A stretch of 64,000 nt of DNA from Tyto alba. Its lineage: Eukaryota; Chordata; Aves; Strigiformes; Tytonidae. Below are positions 13,158-26,258 of the stretch, piece by piece. Below the pieces are notes generated by a model that did not search any database, was not told the DNA's origin, and worked only from the letters and a program-made list of their open reading frames with translations. The stretch's first letter is position 1, and each line of letters starts with the position of its first letter. The translations under genes were made by a program, and so were the position numbers. The DNA lies in assembly GCF_018691265.1 (NCBI RefSeq), contig NW_024881316.1:8864819-8928818 (forward strand), written 5' to 3'.

Positions 13158-13259
13158 CTGCATGCTGGAAATGATTTGTACTTCTATGGAAATCAACATG
13201 TCTCTGAAGAATGCAGCATATTCATTCTTGACTACCAACTCTGTCACCTCATATGTTAT
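13158..13259 (-). other. Candidate exon (102 bp)
   Basis: Minus strand, 34 codons, phase 0 at both ends. It begins ITYEVTELVVKNEYAAFFRD and ends in ISSMQ before the donor ATGCAG|GTATTTA. The peptide looks like amphipathic helix. The acceptor (gagagagctag) has a poor pyrimidine tract, the weakest part of the case. The frame runs on for another 80 codons past the donor, to 12900, with a less protein-like composition, so the end is uncertain. Confidence 0.18.
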
Positions 13260-15017
13260 CTAGCTCTCTCAGCATAAACACTTCTGCAGATTTCTCCCAT
13301 TAAACTATCCAAGCTTTCAGATTCCTAGATTTCTTGAAAATAATGACAAATCATAGAGAATGCTTGACAGCTATAAATAAAAAGCATTCTAGAAGCCTGG
13401 CTTATTAAGTCACAGACTTTCACATGCTTATCACTTGTATCAACTTTTACTTAAAAAAAAATTAGGAGAATCTTGAACACTCTTCACACAGTGATTACTT
13501 GACTGGTTTGAGTCCAGACTTAGATCAGAAGAAAACCTCTACACTTGCTCCAAATCAAATATTCCAGCTCCTTGATTTTTTGAAGACTAAAACTAGCCCA
13601 TCGACTCAGAACAGCAGAGTGAGGACTTCTATGTAAATTTCCTCCTTTTCAGGTGTCTGATATTTCCAAATATATTTTCTTTTTTACGTCTGTTTAGATT
13701 TCCTTTCTTTCACAATCTTTTAGTTACTTTCTAAGTACACACATAGGAATCACACCGGGGCCCTAAGTGTGGTACTATAGGGTTCCTAGATTGTATGTAT
13801 TGGGACTGGGAGCTAAAATTATACAGAAGACATAAATCAATTATGTGCACTGCGGATGCATTTCACCCATAATGCTCTTGAGTCACATCTAATGTTCAAT
13901 TGAAATTGCTGATCATAAGCCTTCTTCAGCACCTCTACTCACAGAACAAAATCTATTTACTTTGCTCTATGTAAAGGAATAGGTGAATTTCATCTTATTG
14001 CAGTATTTATTCAAATGACATTTGATGTAATACTAGAGTAATTGTGTGTGCAAGAATACAAAAAGAAGTACAACTCAATGACCATTATCACTGGAGTAAT
14101 AGTCTCCAGTTCCCATAAAATTTGGTCCAAAATATAATAGACCATTATGATAATGATTTTTATACTAACTTGGCTCATATCACAAAACTAAGTCACTGTA
14201 TAATGTTTCCACTCTTGGATTGATATAGTATACTCAATTCTTTTGCCTGAGGCAGTTATATATTTGAAAATATTATTGTGCTCCTACTTTCCTTGTTGAT
14301 CCGTCATTTGTGACAAAAACACTGACATATTAAATATGTTTAGAAGCCACCTCCATTGGCCTGTTGCCCTAAAACAGGAGGGGGAAAAAATTGCAACTCT
14401 AAGGCAGGAGTGTGCTGATATTTAGGGCACACGATTACATTTGAAATAGGTAGTTGTGTTTTATATTCACAGCTTAATGCTGTTTTCACATATGAGGATG
14501 CAGATATCAAGAAAAAGCAAACAGAAATTGTTATGACTGGTTTTGCTGTTGCTGACACTGTTTTGCCATATTGTCATAATATGAGAGGACCCGCCAACCT
14601 CAGACCACTTCTAAAAAATCCCTCTCTGGGGATTCTGGAAGATGGTGGAATGGTTATGACAAGTCTCATGTGAGATGCGCACTTACCATGAGACTACAAC
14701 AGAAGGAAGGTTGAATTGTGTGCCTGTTGTGGTTGGTGATGTCAATGACTACAAAAGCATGCCTTTATTACATGAATACAAACTAAGCATATGCAGGTCC
14801 AATTCTTAGTGTTGTGTGGTAAGACTTGATGTGTCCAGGTTGTCATTATTCTCTCATCCAGGTGAATACATGCCATTGAGCCATAGTGTTCTTTAGTTGC
14901 TGGATGAGATTTCTGTGTAAATATACAAAGCTTAAGGTGTTGTGCCTGATCCCTGTTTTAACACACCAGGATAACAGGGACTACACAGTTTGAGAAGATT
15001 AACTTTGGGCTTCCTAC
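13260..15017. other. AT-rich unique DNA, no gene seen
   Basis: A perfect minus-strand donor (CATG|GTAAGTGCG) at about 14674-14684 is preceded by a good acceptor only 7 bases away. No believable exon lies between them. A 72-codon minus-strand frame at 14340-14558 has no supporting feature. Confidence 0.45.
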
Positions 15018-15074
15018 CTTTGCATGAGGAAATTTTCCAGATGTCATAGCAACTTGTGTTATGTCCATTTCCAT
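15018..15074 (-). other. Candidate exon (57 bp)
   Basis: Minus strand. An acceptor with a long T-rich tract (ttgttgctgtgtaaacag) precedes 19 codons, MEMDITQVAMTSGKFPHAK, and the donor AAAG|GTAGGAAG. Phase is 0 at both ends, so it can follow or precede other phase-0 candidates. The peptide is unremarkable and unidentified. The good splice sites raise it above the many chance pairs, but not decisively. Confidence 0.18.
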
Positions 15075-18000
15075 CTGTTTACACAGCAACAAAAATAGTC
15101 TTACTTAAACAGCACTTTATCCTTCCTTAAAAGACATGTAACATCATAAATATTTTAGAATACATTTTCAGCATTTGTTTAAAATAGATTTTAAATTATT
15201 TAATTTGTTAAAATGGCTTATTAAATGTTGTTCTCATTTTAAACTGTTTCAGAATAAGTGAGAACAGTGGAGTCAGGACTCTGTAAGATCCATGAAGATA
15301 TTTGTTTATTTCAGTGATAAGCACTACATTGTACGATATACATCTGTTTCATCTACCTAAATCACTCACGTTAACAAAACTGGAGTCTGAATTCAGCATA
15401 ATATACATGATAAAATTAAAACTCTTCAGAAAAAGACCACAAGAACCATGGATCTTTTAGAAACTGTCATCGTTTTCTTGCCCTACCTGACTCATTCCAT
15501 AAGAAGAGTAATATGTGAATAGATAGAACTGAAACATACAACATACTTCTGGATGTTTGTATTAAGCTTCAAAATATCGTAGCAAAGATCTCTGCTTACA
15601 TACACTGTTTGGCAGTACTGACGCTTTTGACTGACACTGATCTAAGCTTGAGAAGAGAGTCGATATTGAAGACAGTGAAGTGATATTCACTGACCTCAGT
15701 GAATATCTGAAGTCAGCACTTTACTTACAGAGTTGAAAAATGCATAACATATTGAAGAAATTCCTAGACAATTATGAATAACTGTAGAGTGGAATTTGGT
15801 AGTAGTCTGCTTATCCTAGTATGATTTTGTGGAAAATCCTTGATGGGTAGACATGTACCATTTCATCTTTTATCTGACATTTATGATGAAAAACATTTAA
15901 ATCTTATTAAATCCACAGTTTCTATGAGACAGCCAATCATACAGCATGGAAAAGCAATTGACAAGTTAATTATGCAGGGTTTGAGTATTTGAATCACATT
16001 TTCTTATGTCAAGTTTAAACTACTTTCTATTTAGGTAATTATGTTGGCAACTGATGGGTTTAGGGAGAAAAAAAAAAAAAAAGAAAAAAGAAAAAAAAAT
16101 ATTATAAAGGTTTCCTGGAGAAAAAAAAAAATAATTTAAAATTACGTACTTTTTATTGGATGTAAAGCATAACATTTGAGATGAATGTATCCTAAACTTT
16201 TCATCTGTTAATATGATTAACAGAAAATAATAACAGAAGCTTCATTCAAATGGAAATGGAAATAAAACAAGAGAAAAGATCCAGCAGAGGTGTGGACAAT
16301 ACAGTGATTTTTCTCATCCTCACAGTTAGATGCAGACAGGGCAGTTGTATCATGTTCCCCTTATGAAATAATACCTGAGTTATATAGCTGCCTGTCTTCT
16401 GAAATATGTGCAACAAACAGTACCAAAATGATCATGACCTCATTCCAATGAGGTGAGGAAGTATCATTTCTATTTTATGGCTAGAAAAGCTGAGACAAGT
16501 GTAGCTGGAATATGTTTTGCCCAAGGTCATGCCAGAAGTGTGTGTGAAAGGTAGATATGGAAACCAGATCTCTTGATTCACAGTCCCATTTATTATCCAG
16601 CAACCTCAGTTTACTGTTTTTTAACAGTATTCCAGTAATCTTCTATTGACATATATACAAAGTACTATTATCTGAACAAAGAAATTACACATTTTGCTGT
16701 ATAGTGAGTTGTTATTTCCTTCTGGGCTCAGAAATATCACCTAAAATTGTGCCCTTAGTTGTCCTGTTATCCTTTTGAATAGTTTCCAGTTATTTTTAGT
16801 GACTCACTCAAGATCATCATTATTGACACATAAAGGGGTCTTTTTGCCTGTACCATCAAGAGATACCAAAAGAAAACATATGTCTACAATAGACTTTTTT
16901 TTTTTTTTTTTTTAACATTGTGAGATAGAGCTTTATTATCTCTATGGTTTGAAACCTGATTAGATTAACAAATACACTGAATGTTTTAGAATACCTTTTC
17001 CTTGACCACAGAAAACCATTTGGGGGTGAAAATAAAGTATGGTGTTAATTAAGGTCTTAAGATATGGATCAAGAAATACAATCAGCACAGGTCCTTTCTG
17101 TTCAAATGCTCCAGATTCTGAAGCCTTAGTGACAGTCTAAATGTTAGTTTTTATTTTAGTGTAATGAGAACTATCTTTTCTTTGGGGTTTAAAGTTTATC
17201 CTGCATTTTTCCAAGAAAATTTAAAGTCAATAATTACATTAACTTTATAGGTTGCGTGACTGACTAGTATAAATACATATATGAATCCATGTACTGCACT
17301 TATAACATTTTATAGAGTGGAGGGTAATAGAAACAAGAATGAATTAGAGAATTTCTGAGTTACAGACATTGTTATTTGTTATGAATTGGCCTTCATATAT
17401 GCATAGCCTTCAAAAATCAGTTACAGCTTCTTTACATGACATTTAGGCAACTTTTTTTCACAAGTTCTTAGGCTGATAGCATAAAAATTGGATTCTGTGG
17501 GGATATATGAATTTTTGTGATTGGTTTTAATGCTTTCAAGCTTGGATGTATTTATTATATGGTTTGTATATACCACAGGTCTTTCTCAGATTGGCTTATT
17601 TACACAATAAAGTTTTTTGACATGCCAACAAATAATTTATATTCTCTGCATTGATTTGTATGCCTTCACAAATATCCCACCTTTCTAGACATTTTATGAA
17701 TTTCCTCTTTTTTCCTGAATGAGCAAACACTTTGCAAATGCTACATGCCATTAATTATCTACTAGATTGTGGCAGACTGGTAACAACAACTGCAACTGAG
17801 GTGTAAGAATAATTTCGGTTATAAGCTTCCACATGCAAATGGCCATTTCCTAACAAAATATCCTCTTCTTAAACTGACTTTGCCATTTTTGATATTTAAT
17901 GACAGATTTTATTTTCCTTGAAAATAAGAAACAGAGAGCTCCAGAAATTGACTCAGCTGTTTTCTGGCATAGTTAACGTTGCCCATCAGTTAGGCTATTT

Positions 18001-21000
18001 TTATCAGATGTAGTATGAAAGTTTTATTACTGATGTCTACATTAGCAAATAATGAGGCACCATAGGATCATATGCATAAAGTGTTTTCCAGATCAGACAC
18101 ATTTCAACAGGTCTTACTTTGGACTGGCAATAGCCAGGTCCTCAAACTGAACACTCATTAATGGTAGATGCATTGCATAAGATTCTGGATTGCAACTTCT
18201 GGTTTGTTTTCATTGGAAAGAAATTCAGTTCTTGCACTAAAAGTCTGCACTGTGATGACAACTAAAACACAACAAGTGGTGACAATCAGGTTTCCTTCAA
18301 TGATGCATCATCTCTCACCCAAACTAAGATGCAAATATAGGTACACTGTTCATTTCTCCATATAAATTAACAGCACCTTCCATCTGATATATTTGAAAAA
18401 ATCTATATAACTTCATAAAAGAAGAAGTATAGCATCATGACTTAATTGAAGATTAGGTGGCTAAAATAATTTCTAAGAAAGGAAAAGCCAGCCATAGTTC
18501 AACCTGTCAGTTCTGTTTCGTGTAATGCTTTCTTTATGGTAGTGATGGGGTGTCGGTTTACTAGATGTGGTACTAAGTTGTGGTTTTGCCTTCACTGGAT
18601 TTTATTTTATTTTGTTTTCCTGTGTTGAATTTTGATCATGTTAACATCCTTGTTCTCACCACTTTATCATGTCCTTTTCTCTGCTTCTGCAGAGAAGTGT
18701 CAGTGAGGTGCTGGGAATATTAACAGGTCTGCTGTAACAGACCGGGAGTGTGAAACAAAGCTGAAGAGAGGACTGATGTCTATTCCCATGTGAAGATATT
18801 GAACCTGGTTTCTTCTCAAATGGAACTGGTGTTTACAGAAAAATTATCGAATCTCTTCCCTTCCCTGTTCTCCTAGGATCAGCATCCATTCTAACAGCAC
18901 AACCGACATGAAGAAGTTTAATGCCTCTAATAACATCCTGGGAAAGTCTTAAAAAATACACTACTCTTTGTAAAATGAACTTTAAGAAATGAAAAGAATA
19001 TTAGTAGTGAGTCCTATATAGTGTGAAAAAATATCCTTCTCTTTTCCAGAAAAGTAAGGTTGGAAAGAGAAAGTAGAGTATTAAGTAAAGCTATATACAG
19101 CAGTCCTGCAATGGTAAATAAATAAAAAACAAACCAAAACAAAACAGGGTAAAAATATCTGCATTTCTTTCAGTCCAGTCACTGAAAGAAAGAAAACTTC
19201 TTGCATTAGTAAGCTTCATGTACCAGCATTTTTTGATGACTACACACTGGCTTAGTCTATGGTCTTGGATGCATAGACAGTGGGTTAGATAGCTGAAATG
19301 ATGAAAACCAGATCTTCTGAACGAACCAGTGGACACATGGGAATAATTTGCCACTGAACACCTTTGTACTAAGTTTCACTTGATACTAGAACTTTTCAGG
19401 TGTCATTTAACAAACACTGTCTTTATATATGTTTGTAGGACATATAAACAGGGCTTGCATTGTTTCACTACTGGGAAAGCCTGCCATGTGAAATCAACCT
19501 GCAGTTCACACCTTTGACCTTAATAGTATATTACATAATTCTTCAGTTACCCTGTGCCACATATAGCTCTAAAGAACTTAATGCAGTAAATCCTATACTG
19601 TGTACTCCAGTACTTATATCTGTTACACCTATATATTTCATGAGTGAGTCACCTCCTCCAGATCTGAAACTTTAACATAATCTTTTTCTGGTGGATTTGG
19701 ATGATCAGTCTGATCACAATACTCTGAAAACCAAAATAATAATATGATAATAGTGTGGAGGCTCTCTGTGTATCATAGATACTTAATAGCATACATATAT
19801 AATTTAAATGCTTTGGCACAAACTAGAGGATATCTACATTGCATTTCAAGCACAGTTATGACCCATTGTCATGCATAATCCCAAACAGTGTAGTTACACC
19901 TATACTTAAGAAAATGTTTCAGTAGTCTTTGGAGAACATGAAGGGAGAAATCCTGGGTCTGTGAAGCTCTTTGGGTATGTGCTTGAACTTGTGCTATTTG
20001 TGATGTTCAGCCTGGTGCACCACTGTCTTGTTCATTTACATTGAGTGCTGTGATACATCTGATACCAGGTGGATAAATAAATGATCCCTGATTTCATCAT
20101 GCAACAAGGCTGATGAGATCTGTAAGCAGTCTGAGCTTTGCCTGCCTTTAGATTATAAGGAGAAACATTGGGCACTGCAGGCTGCATGGAGGAATAGTGA
20201 ATGCAAACATTGCATCTACATTAGCAGTGCAAAAAGAGCAAGTGTCGAATAAAGCAGTTAATGCTGGATATTTGATATTCATACTGTACACACTTGGGTG
20301 AATTTAATTTCATTTTACTCTAGTCTGTTTCCAGGGACTGATGTCTATTAGCAGACAGAGAGCATTTAGGTGCACTCTTGGAGCACATCTTCTGGTTTAA
20401 TTTCATCAGAAAGGAACCCAGGTTGTGATCTCTGAGCCCATGTTAATTTATATGTGCAATAACAAGCAGTAAGTAGGATTATCAGGAGAGCTGAGTGAAA
20501 ACTGAAGTTCTGATTAAAACTAAAATGCTAATGCAGACAACAGTATAACACTGAACAAGAATATATACTGCTTTTAGAATCAACTGCATTGCATATATCA
20601 CAGATTTAGCCTAGGGGTCTCAACAACTGGTGTTGGTTACACTCAATACTGTTTGGCAGGCTGTGCATACCCAGTTCTCCCAAGCCCCCCATGAACAGTC
20701 AGTGTGAGCACTCTATAATCAGACAGGATTAGGAAAGTCAAAGCACACATTTTCACTTTTTCATCCTCCATTCCAAAATTACAGCTAATACAACCATTTT
20801 ACCTTTTATTTTGCTCTGTCATTCCTTTTAGCCTACTGCTTGTTCCTTAATAAATACTAATTTTAAACTGTGAAATTCTTTCAATTTTCTGGATTTTGTT
20901 AGTTTCAATAAATTAATTTGTTGCTTCCTCCTCTGACAACCTAAATGCAGGAAAAAGAAATCAATACTAAATTTAGTATCCATAATATTGTCTTCTGCTG

Positions 21001-22356
21001 GATATTACTGTGCACACATTTACCAGAGTAGCACACTGAACTACTATCTAGCCTTCTTTATGAAAGGAGGGTTTTGTATTTTGTGAATTCTTTTGTTCCT
21101 AGCTGCAGGTGCTTCTAGCTCTGAAAAGATCCTGTGATCTGATAGCTGTTTTTCACTTTATGTGATCATGGGCAGCTTGCATAATACAACAAAGGTGGAA
21201 GGTTGTTACCTTCCCCAGGGTTGCTTAAAGTTACAGTCATGATCTCTTGACCTTTAATTTCAGCAAGTTTGATTGCTCAAGGAACCCTGGTGTGCATGCT
21301 TGGAGCTAGTATAACATTTTGCTGTTCAGTTTATTGTAAGTGCTTTAACACTGACATAGTTTTAGAAGAGCAATAGTTTCTGGGGATCTCCTGCATATCT
21401 TGGAGTTAAGGAATAAAGAGGAACTGCCAGCATAAAATAACCCATAGTACACAACGGGCTACAAAATATTCTGTTATGTATATTGTAAATGTTGATATAT
21501 CACAGAACAATGGTGCAAATGTCAGAGGCAGTTTGTGTTATACTTCCACAGTAGGGCACTGTGCAATGGTAAGACCCAAGCAAAGGGCAGTAGAGCTCAG
21601 AGAGGAAAGCCCAGAATAGAGGTTAGAAATAAATTATAAAAATAAATTACTTTTTTCTTTGTTTTAATGTTTTAACTTAACAGATTAACAAAAGTACAGG
21701 AATAGCAACAAACAAGACAGGTCAAAGTAGTTTCCTTCTCCAAACCTTGTTGGTTTTCTACTTTCTTTTTCTATTTTTTTTTTTTTTTTTTTTCCCCAAG
21801 TAAACAAAAATCCTCCCAGCTCAAAGTTCAACAATGCATGTTGGTCAGTCCAAAATATTTTTTCTGACTTGTTGTAAAGAAATAACAACAAAAGGCTGAG
21901 AACTATCCAATTTAGAGCCCCTCATAATAAGGTGGCTAGTGTTGTTTCCTGTAGGTAGAGTTCAGTACCTCAGGGAAAACAAGGAGATGAGCTCAGATAT
22001 ACAAAGAATGAAATTTGGATGATTACAGTGATCACTGGACTCCTGAGTAAGAGAAGAAAAGTTTTATTCCCCCTTCCAAGCCTCTGAACTAAGGTCTTCA
22101 CTTTGCTGACAAACCAGAAAATAAAATGTTCTGAAAATGCCAAACTACATTTTAAAATATTTTCTGAACATTTCACTGCTATTCTTAGTGTATTTTAACT
22201 GCAGTTTTTAACTACAGAATGATTCACCAAATGAAAAATTTTCCAGTCAGGTATCCTTAGGTACATCTCAGTGTCTGCTCACAGGAAGTATTGGTGACCC
22301 ACCGAAAGATCAGCAGAAACTGCCCAATGGCTCACAGCATCAGAAGGACAAACTAC
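15075..22356. other. Long AT-rich unique stretch, no firm gene
   Basis: Aside from the palindrome, this holds A/T runs (about 16070-16100, 16899-16914, 21775-21794) and a few weak minus-strand acceptor-donor pairs, for example 15487-15528, which are too short to call. Nothing suggests an RNA gene or transposon. Confidence 0.45.
15682..15707. repeat. Near-perfect palindrome, 12-bp arms
   Basis: GATATTCACTGA is followed by CC and then by its exact reverse complement. The two-base spacer is too short for a normal RNA hairpin loop. No related copies were noticed elsewhere in the window. Confidence 0.85.
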
Positions 22357-22408
22357 CTGCGGTGAACAGCAGTAATGAGCTCAGAGAAGTTTTTCTTAAA
22401 CTGGACTA
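22357..22408 (-). other. Candidate small exon (52 bp)
   Basis: Minus strand. The acceptor tract ccactgttgccag precedes a segment reading VQFKKNFSELITAVHR and the donor GCAG|GTAGTTTG. In that frame it needs one base from the preceding exon and leaves two. The neighbouring candidate at 22692-22798 ends in phase 0, so the two do not join in these frames. With the alternative acceptor three bases on, a phase-0 frame is also open but less protein-like. A plus-strand open frame overlaps it. Confidence 0.13.
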
Positions 22409-22691
22409 CTGGCAACAGTGGAATCAAAATCTAAGCTTAATCCATATTAATGACTGGGAAACATTCCTATACTATATGGCAAAATGCAGCAGAGCTACAA
22501 AGGGAAATAAAATGGGACATAGGAAATGGTATAAATAAGTAAAACCCACTACATTTGCATTTTTAAAAGCAATTTGAGCCAAAGAATAATAACTGGAAAC
22601 AATTATGAGATTAATTTCAGAACAGTCTTAATTCAGATAAAAGGATTTATGCAGACACACCCACAAAGACATTGAGATTAATGTTGTTCAC

Positions 22692-22798
22692 CTGCCCCAT
22701 TAAACATCCCCGTATTATGGCCTCCTCCATGTATAAACCTTGAGAACCACTCAACTCTTCATGACAATCCCAGTTATCTAAATCATCCCACTTTGTTT
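22692..22798 (-). other. Candidate exon (107 bp), one of the best in the window
   Basis: Minus strand. The acceptor is aattaaccctttag, the donor GGCAG|GTGAAC. After two bases of a split codon come 35 open codons beginning TKWDDLDNWDCHEELSGSQ and ending RGCLMGQ. The sequence is acidic and Trp-containing, very unlike the background translation. It ends in phase 0. The candidate at 23003-23068, 204 bases upstream, leaves exactly the one base required, giving a Glu codon across the junction. I recognise no family. Confidence 0.27.
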
Positions 22799-23002
22799 CT
22801 AAAGGGTTAATTAGCTTAGAGGGAACCTGTGTTTCTGTATACCATGTTTCATTAGACTGTGTAGTGTAGTTTGGCCACTTTCTTCATAGGTGCCATGATT
22901 TTAAGCATTCAGCTCTTAAAATAGCAAGCAATAATAGTAGTACTTATTTTAGCAATAATTTACTAAGAGCAAACCGTGGAAATCTTGTTGAGGCTACACT
23001 AC

Positions 23003-23068
23003 CTGTCTCCTGTCTGCATCCTCCCTCTGTTTCTGGCCAATTTCCAGTCATGAAGTCTCTCATGCATT
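23003..23068 (-). other. Candidate exon (66 bp) paired with 22692-22798
   Basis: Minus strand. A very good acceptor (gacctctattctcttag) is followed by 66 bases and the donor GACAG|GTAGTG. Two frames are open. The one that joins in phase to the next candidate reads CMRDFMTGNWPETEGGCRQET, written here split as CMRDFMTGNW and PETEGGCRQET. The other reads MHERLHDWKLARNRGRMQ onwards. The two-frame ambiguity lowers confidence. Strong splice sites and a short plausible intron support the pair. Confidence 0.22.
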
Positions 23069-24604
23069 CTAAGAGAATAGAGGTCACACTTTGTCTTTTA
23101 TTTCTTTCAAAGATCTTATGTAGGTTCTCTTTTTTGTTTTGGCTCTTTTTTTTTTTTTTTTTTTTAATCTAGGTCCTGGAGTCAACAGATTAGGTGTTAA
23201 TCCAAGACACTATGTAAAAAATTAAGGTTCTAGTCCTCATGGCTACAAGACAAAACTTGAAAACATGACTTGAATAGAACTGTAAAAACTCAAAGCCAAG
23301 TGCAAAAATAAAAACACAGCTTCTATTATTTTGCATGAAAAAAATATTATCTAATTAGGTTATCTGTTTTAGCTATATCTCAACAAGTCAACATGCCAAA
23401 TAACTATCTACAAATACACACAGCACACTGGTTCAATCTTGCAGGTGTTTACTTAGTCCCTTGTGTTTTTCAAGCAGATCCACAATTGTAAAGTAAAGCA
23501 AAAATCAGATTACTCACAGTTATGTCTTTCACGTATGAAAATTTGCTTGTGTTTGTTCTGAAGAAATGCAGTTTCTAAGAAGTTAAAAAAAAAAAAAAAA
23601 TGAAAACCACCCTGGGCTAGGTTTGTGTTTTCATCAGTTTATTTTCTATTTATTTTGTACTTCCAGTGGTCACCAGAAACAGAAAGATTTGTCCTGCAGT
23701 GGTGAATCAGTCTATTTATTACTGTTCTCATTGTATTATTCTTTTAATGTAGAAATAACACTTTAAATCTCACACACAATCCAGCTGCCAGCACACTGGG
23801 ATGCAAGCAGCACAAAGTGGCAGAAATATGTTTTCTTGTGCAATTGTGAGTTGCCCACAGGGTCCATATGTCACATATGTAAGCTGGGATACTTGCTCAG
23901 ACTTTTAAAAGTTGCAGTGCTATTAGCCTTATCAATATGAATTAGTTACATCTGTCTTCTGAACAATATCTGCTATACTCATTTTGTTTTCTGTGGACAT
24001 CTTTTTGCCTGGTTATCTTAATTCTGAATTTCTAGCACATCCTTGAATTCCTATTAAAGTACTAATGTTAGATGAAAATTTTAGTAAGCTCACAGTAGAA
24101 AATAGCCAAAATGCCAGAAGTACCTACATCCACAACACCTATTTCTCCTAACAAAGTATGAAAGTGTTTTCATCTTCTGCATTATTCTCTCATTGTCCAA
24201 TTGATTAAAAAACAAAATTAAAAAAAAAAAATTGCAACAAACATTATTATTTTCCAGTGACTTTCTATAACTGTCTACTGTCAATGAAGATGAACTGACT
24301 TGGGAGGGTCTAACTGTCTCTGAAACAACCAATTAAGTCACCTCTGTGTTATTTAATAAAGACAAAATCAATGTCAAAATAGCTTTTGAGAACAACTGCT
24401 GAAACTCAGTGTACATTGTAGCAACAAACTTTCAAGTGTTGAGCTGAAGAACAGTGATCTGTAGTAAGGAAAACTGTGTTAAGAAATTTATACTTTTATT
24501 GTAGCACCTGAACATATCCAACTGTTCTTGTCATTGTACAAACACAGATACCTGGCAGTTCTTATCCCAGAGAGCTCTTATGCTTCCTCTCGCACAAAAC
24601 TTAC

Positions 24605-24642
24605 CATTTGATCATTGGTAACTTGCTGTGACCCCATCTCAT
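24605..24642 (-). other. Candidate small exon (38 bp) with strong splice sites
   Basis: Minus strand. The acceptor attattatgggcatttttcag and the donor AAATG|GTAAGTTT are both close to consensus. Two frames are open across 38 bases (MRWGHSKLPMIK in phase 0, or EMGSQQVTNDQM after two bases). It lies 83 bases from the LTR at 24725. Such short pairs arise by chance, so this rests only on splice-site quality. Confidence 0.13.
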
Positions 24643-24724
24643 CTGAAAAATGCCCATAATAATGTCTAACAAAAGTAAAAATGTATTATTGGAACTGAAG
24701 ACAACTGATTGAGAGGCTTCTGTC

Positions 24725-25783
24725 TGTCGTGCTTTGAGATCAGAGGGCAGCTGAGCACCATGCAGCTGCTCACACATCCCTTCTCTCCCAGCGATGAGAA
24801 GGGACAAATGATCCAGGCTTGGGATTCAAGATAGGACCGGGGGGGGCAAATCACCCGTTATGGTCATGGGCAAAAGGTAGACTCATTAGGGGAAGAGAAA
24901 AAAGAATATATATTTATTACAGACACTAGCAACACTTAAAGGGTAGAACAGTGAGAAGCATTGACACATCCTGAGAACACCTTTCCCCCACCCCTCCCTT
25001 CTTCCCAGCTCTGCTCCTGATATCTCTACCTCCTCCCTCCAGTGGCGCAGGGGGCAGGGAATGGGGGTGCAGCCAGTGCTGCCACTTCTTCCATCTTCAG
25101 TGGGGGGAGTTTCTGGAACTTCTTCCCCCTGCTCCATCATGGTCCCCCTCTCACAGGAGACAGTCCTCCAGAAACCTTTTCTGACATGAGTGCCTCCCAT
25201 GGGACTCCTTACACTGCTCTGGCGTGGGACACCAACTTTCTCCAACTGGAGTCTCTCCTATGGGCTACAGCCCTTCCCGAGCTGCTCCAGCGTGGGACAC
25301 CCCAGTATGCTGCAATCCTCCCAGTGCTGAATTACAGCAGCGGGGCTACCTTTTCCCACAAGACCCTGGACTTCTTCTGGCACAAAACCTTCATCAACCA
25401 AGAAGAAGCCACAGGCCATAAATCAATGTCTGCTCCACCATAGATCTTCATGGGTGGCAGGGGGGGCCGCCCTGCCGTCTCACCACAGCATACAGGGGGG
25501 TCTCTGCTCTGGCACACCTCCCCCCTCCTTTCTTCCTCCGTTCCTCCACTGACCTTGGTGTTCACGCAGCTGCAGCAACTCCTCCTCACAAGTCCAACTC
25601 CTCCTCACCACGTCCCTTCTTAAATACGTTATCACAGAGTCGCAGCTGGTTGGCTCAGTTTTGGTGCAGAGGTGGAGCTGACTTAGAGCTGGGGGAGCTT
25701 CGAGAATCTTCTCACAGGGGGCCGCCCCTATAGGCCCCTCCCCTGCCACCAAAAAAACTCCACCACTCACTCAACCCAGGACT
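24725..25783 (-). mobile_element. Solo LTR of the 1-kb GC-rich family, copy 1 (minus)
   Basis: Reading the minus strand, the element starts like the copy at 43555 (about AGTCCTGGGTTGAGTGAG) and ends in the shared 3' block with CTCAAAGCACGACA. Possible 5-bp target duplications flank it: ctgtc before 24725 and ctctc after 25783, one mismatch. It shares with the other copies the block around ctcccccagctc, internal repeats built on ctggagcag and tgggaggga units, and the block reading about gggtgatttgc near the 3' end. No internal retroviral genes are present, so it is a solo LTR. Long frames inside it on both strands are by-products of GC-rich repeats. Confidence 0.85.
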
Positions 25784-26258
25784 CTCTCATCAATTTTTTT
25801 TCTGAAGTTTAAAAGTATTGTGCATAACAAGTTTTAATAAAAAATTATAAATATTTCCCTTCATTGCCTCAAAAGAGTACTATAAAATTATTAAAAAAAA
25901 AGAAAAAAATAATGTAAATAATGTTATCCCCCCCCCCCAAAATACTGGATTTTACTTAAAAATAAGAAATAGTTTAAAATTCCAAATGATGTAATATGAT
26001 TTCAAAATATTGTTTTCAAAATTGTTTCTCTTTTCTAAAAAATAATTTCCAAACAATATGTGTATACCTGACCTTTTTTTAGAAATCAACACATTTAATC
26101 AAATAATTTCCAGACATTTACTTAGCACTGATTTCAGTCACAAGAACTTGTTTCAAATCAGATATGATATAAAATTTCACTTTGAAACCATCGTTTTTCA
26201 ATGAAAATAAGCATATAATGAATCTGATTACTACTTAGTAAGCAATCCTCTGAAAAGC
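25784..26258. other. AT-rich spacer
   Basis: This is very AT-rich, with a run of about ten C near 25929-25938 and A-rich stretches. No gene or repeat family was recognised. Confidence 0.5.

Noticed and set aside
14674..14684. Perfect GTAAGT donor on the minus strand
   Set aside because: The only good acceptor is 7 bases upstream; no believable exon.
22218..22538. Plus-strand frame of 106 codons without stop, just after an acceptor-like ctacag
   Set aside because: It has no start codon or usable donor, its second half is background-like, and it overlaps a minus-strand candidate. One such frame is expected by chance.
24124..24147. 24-base minus-strand segment between good splice sites (EIGVVDV in one frame)
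   Set aside because: Too short to tell from chance, and the phases do not fit neighbours consistently.
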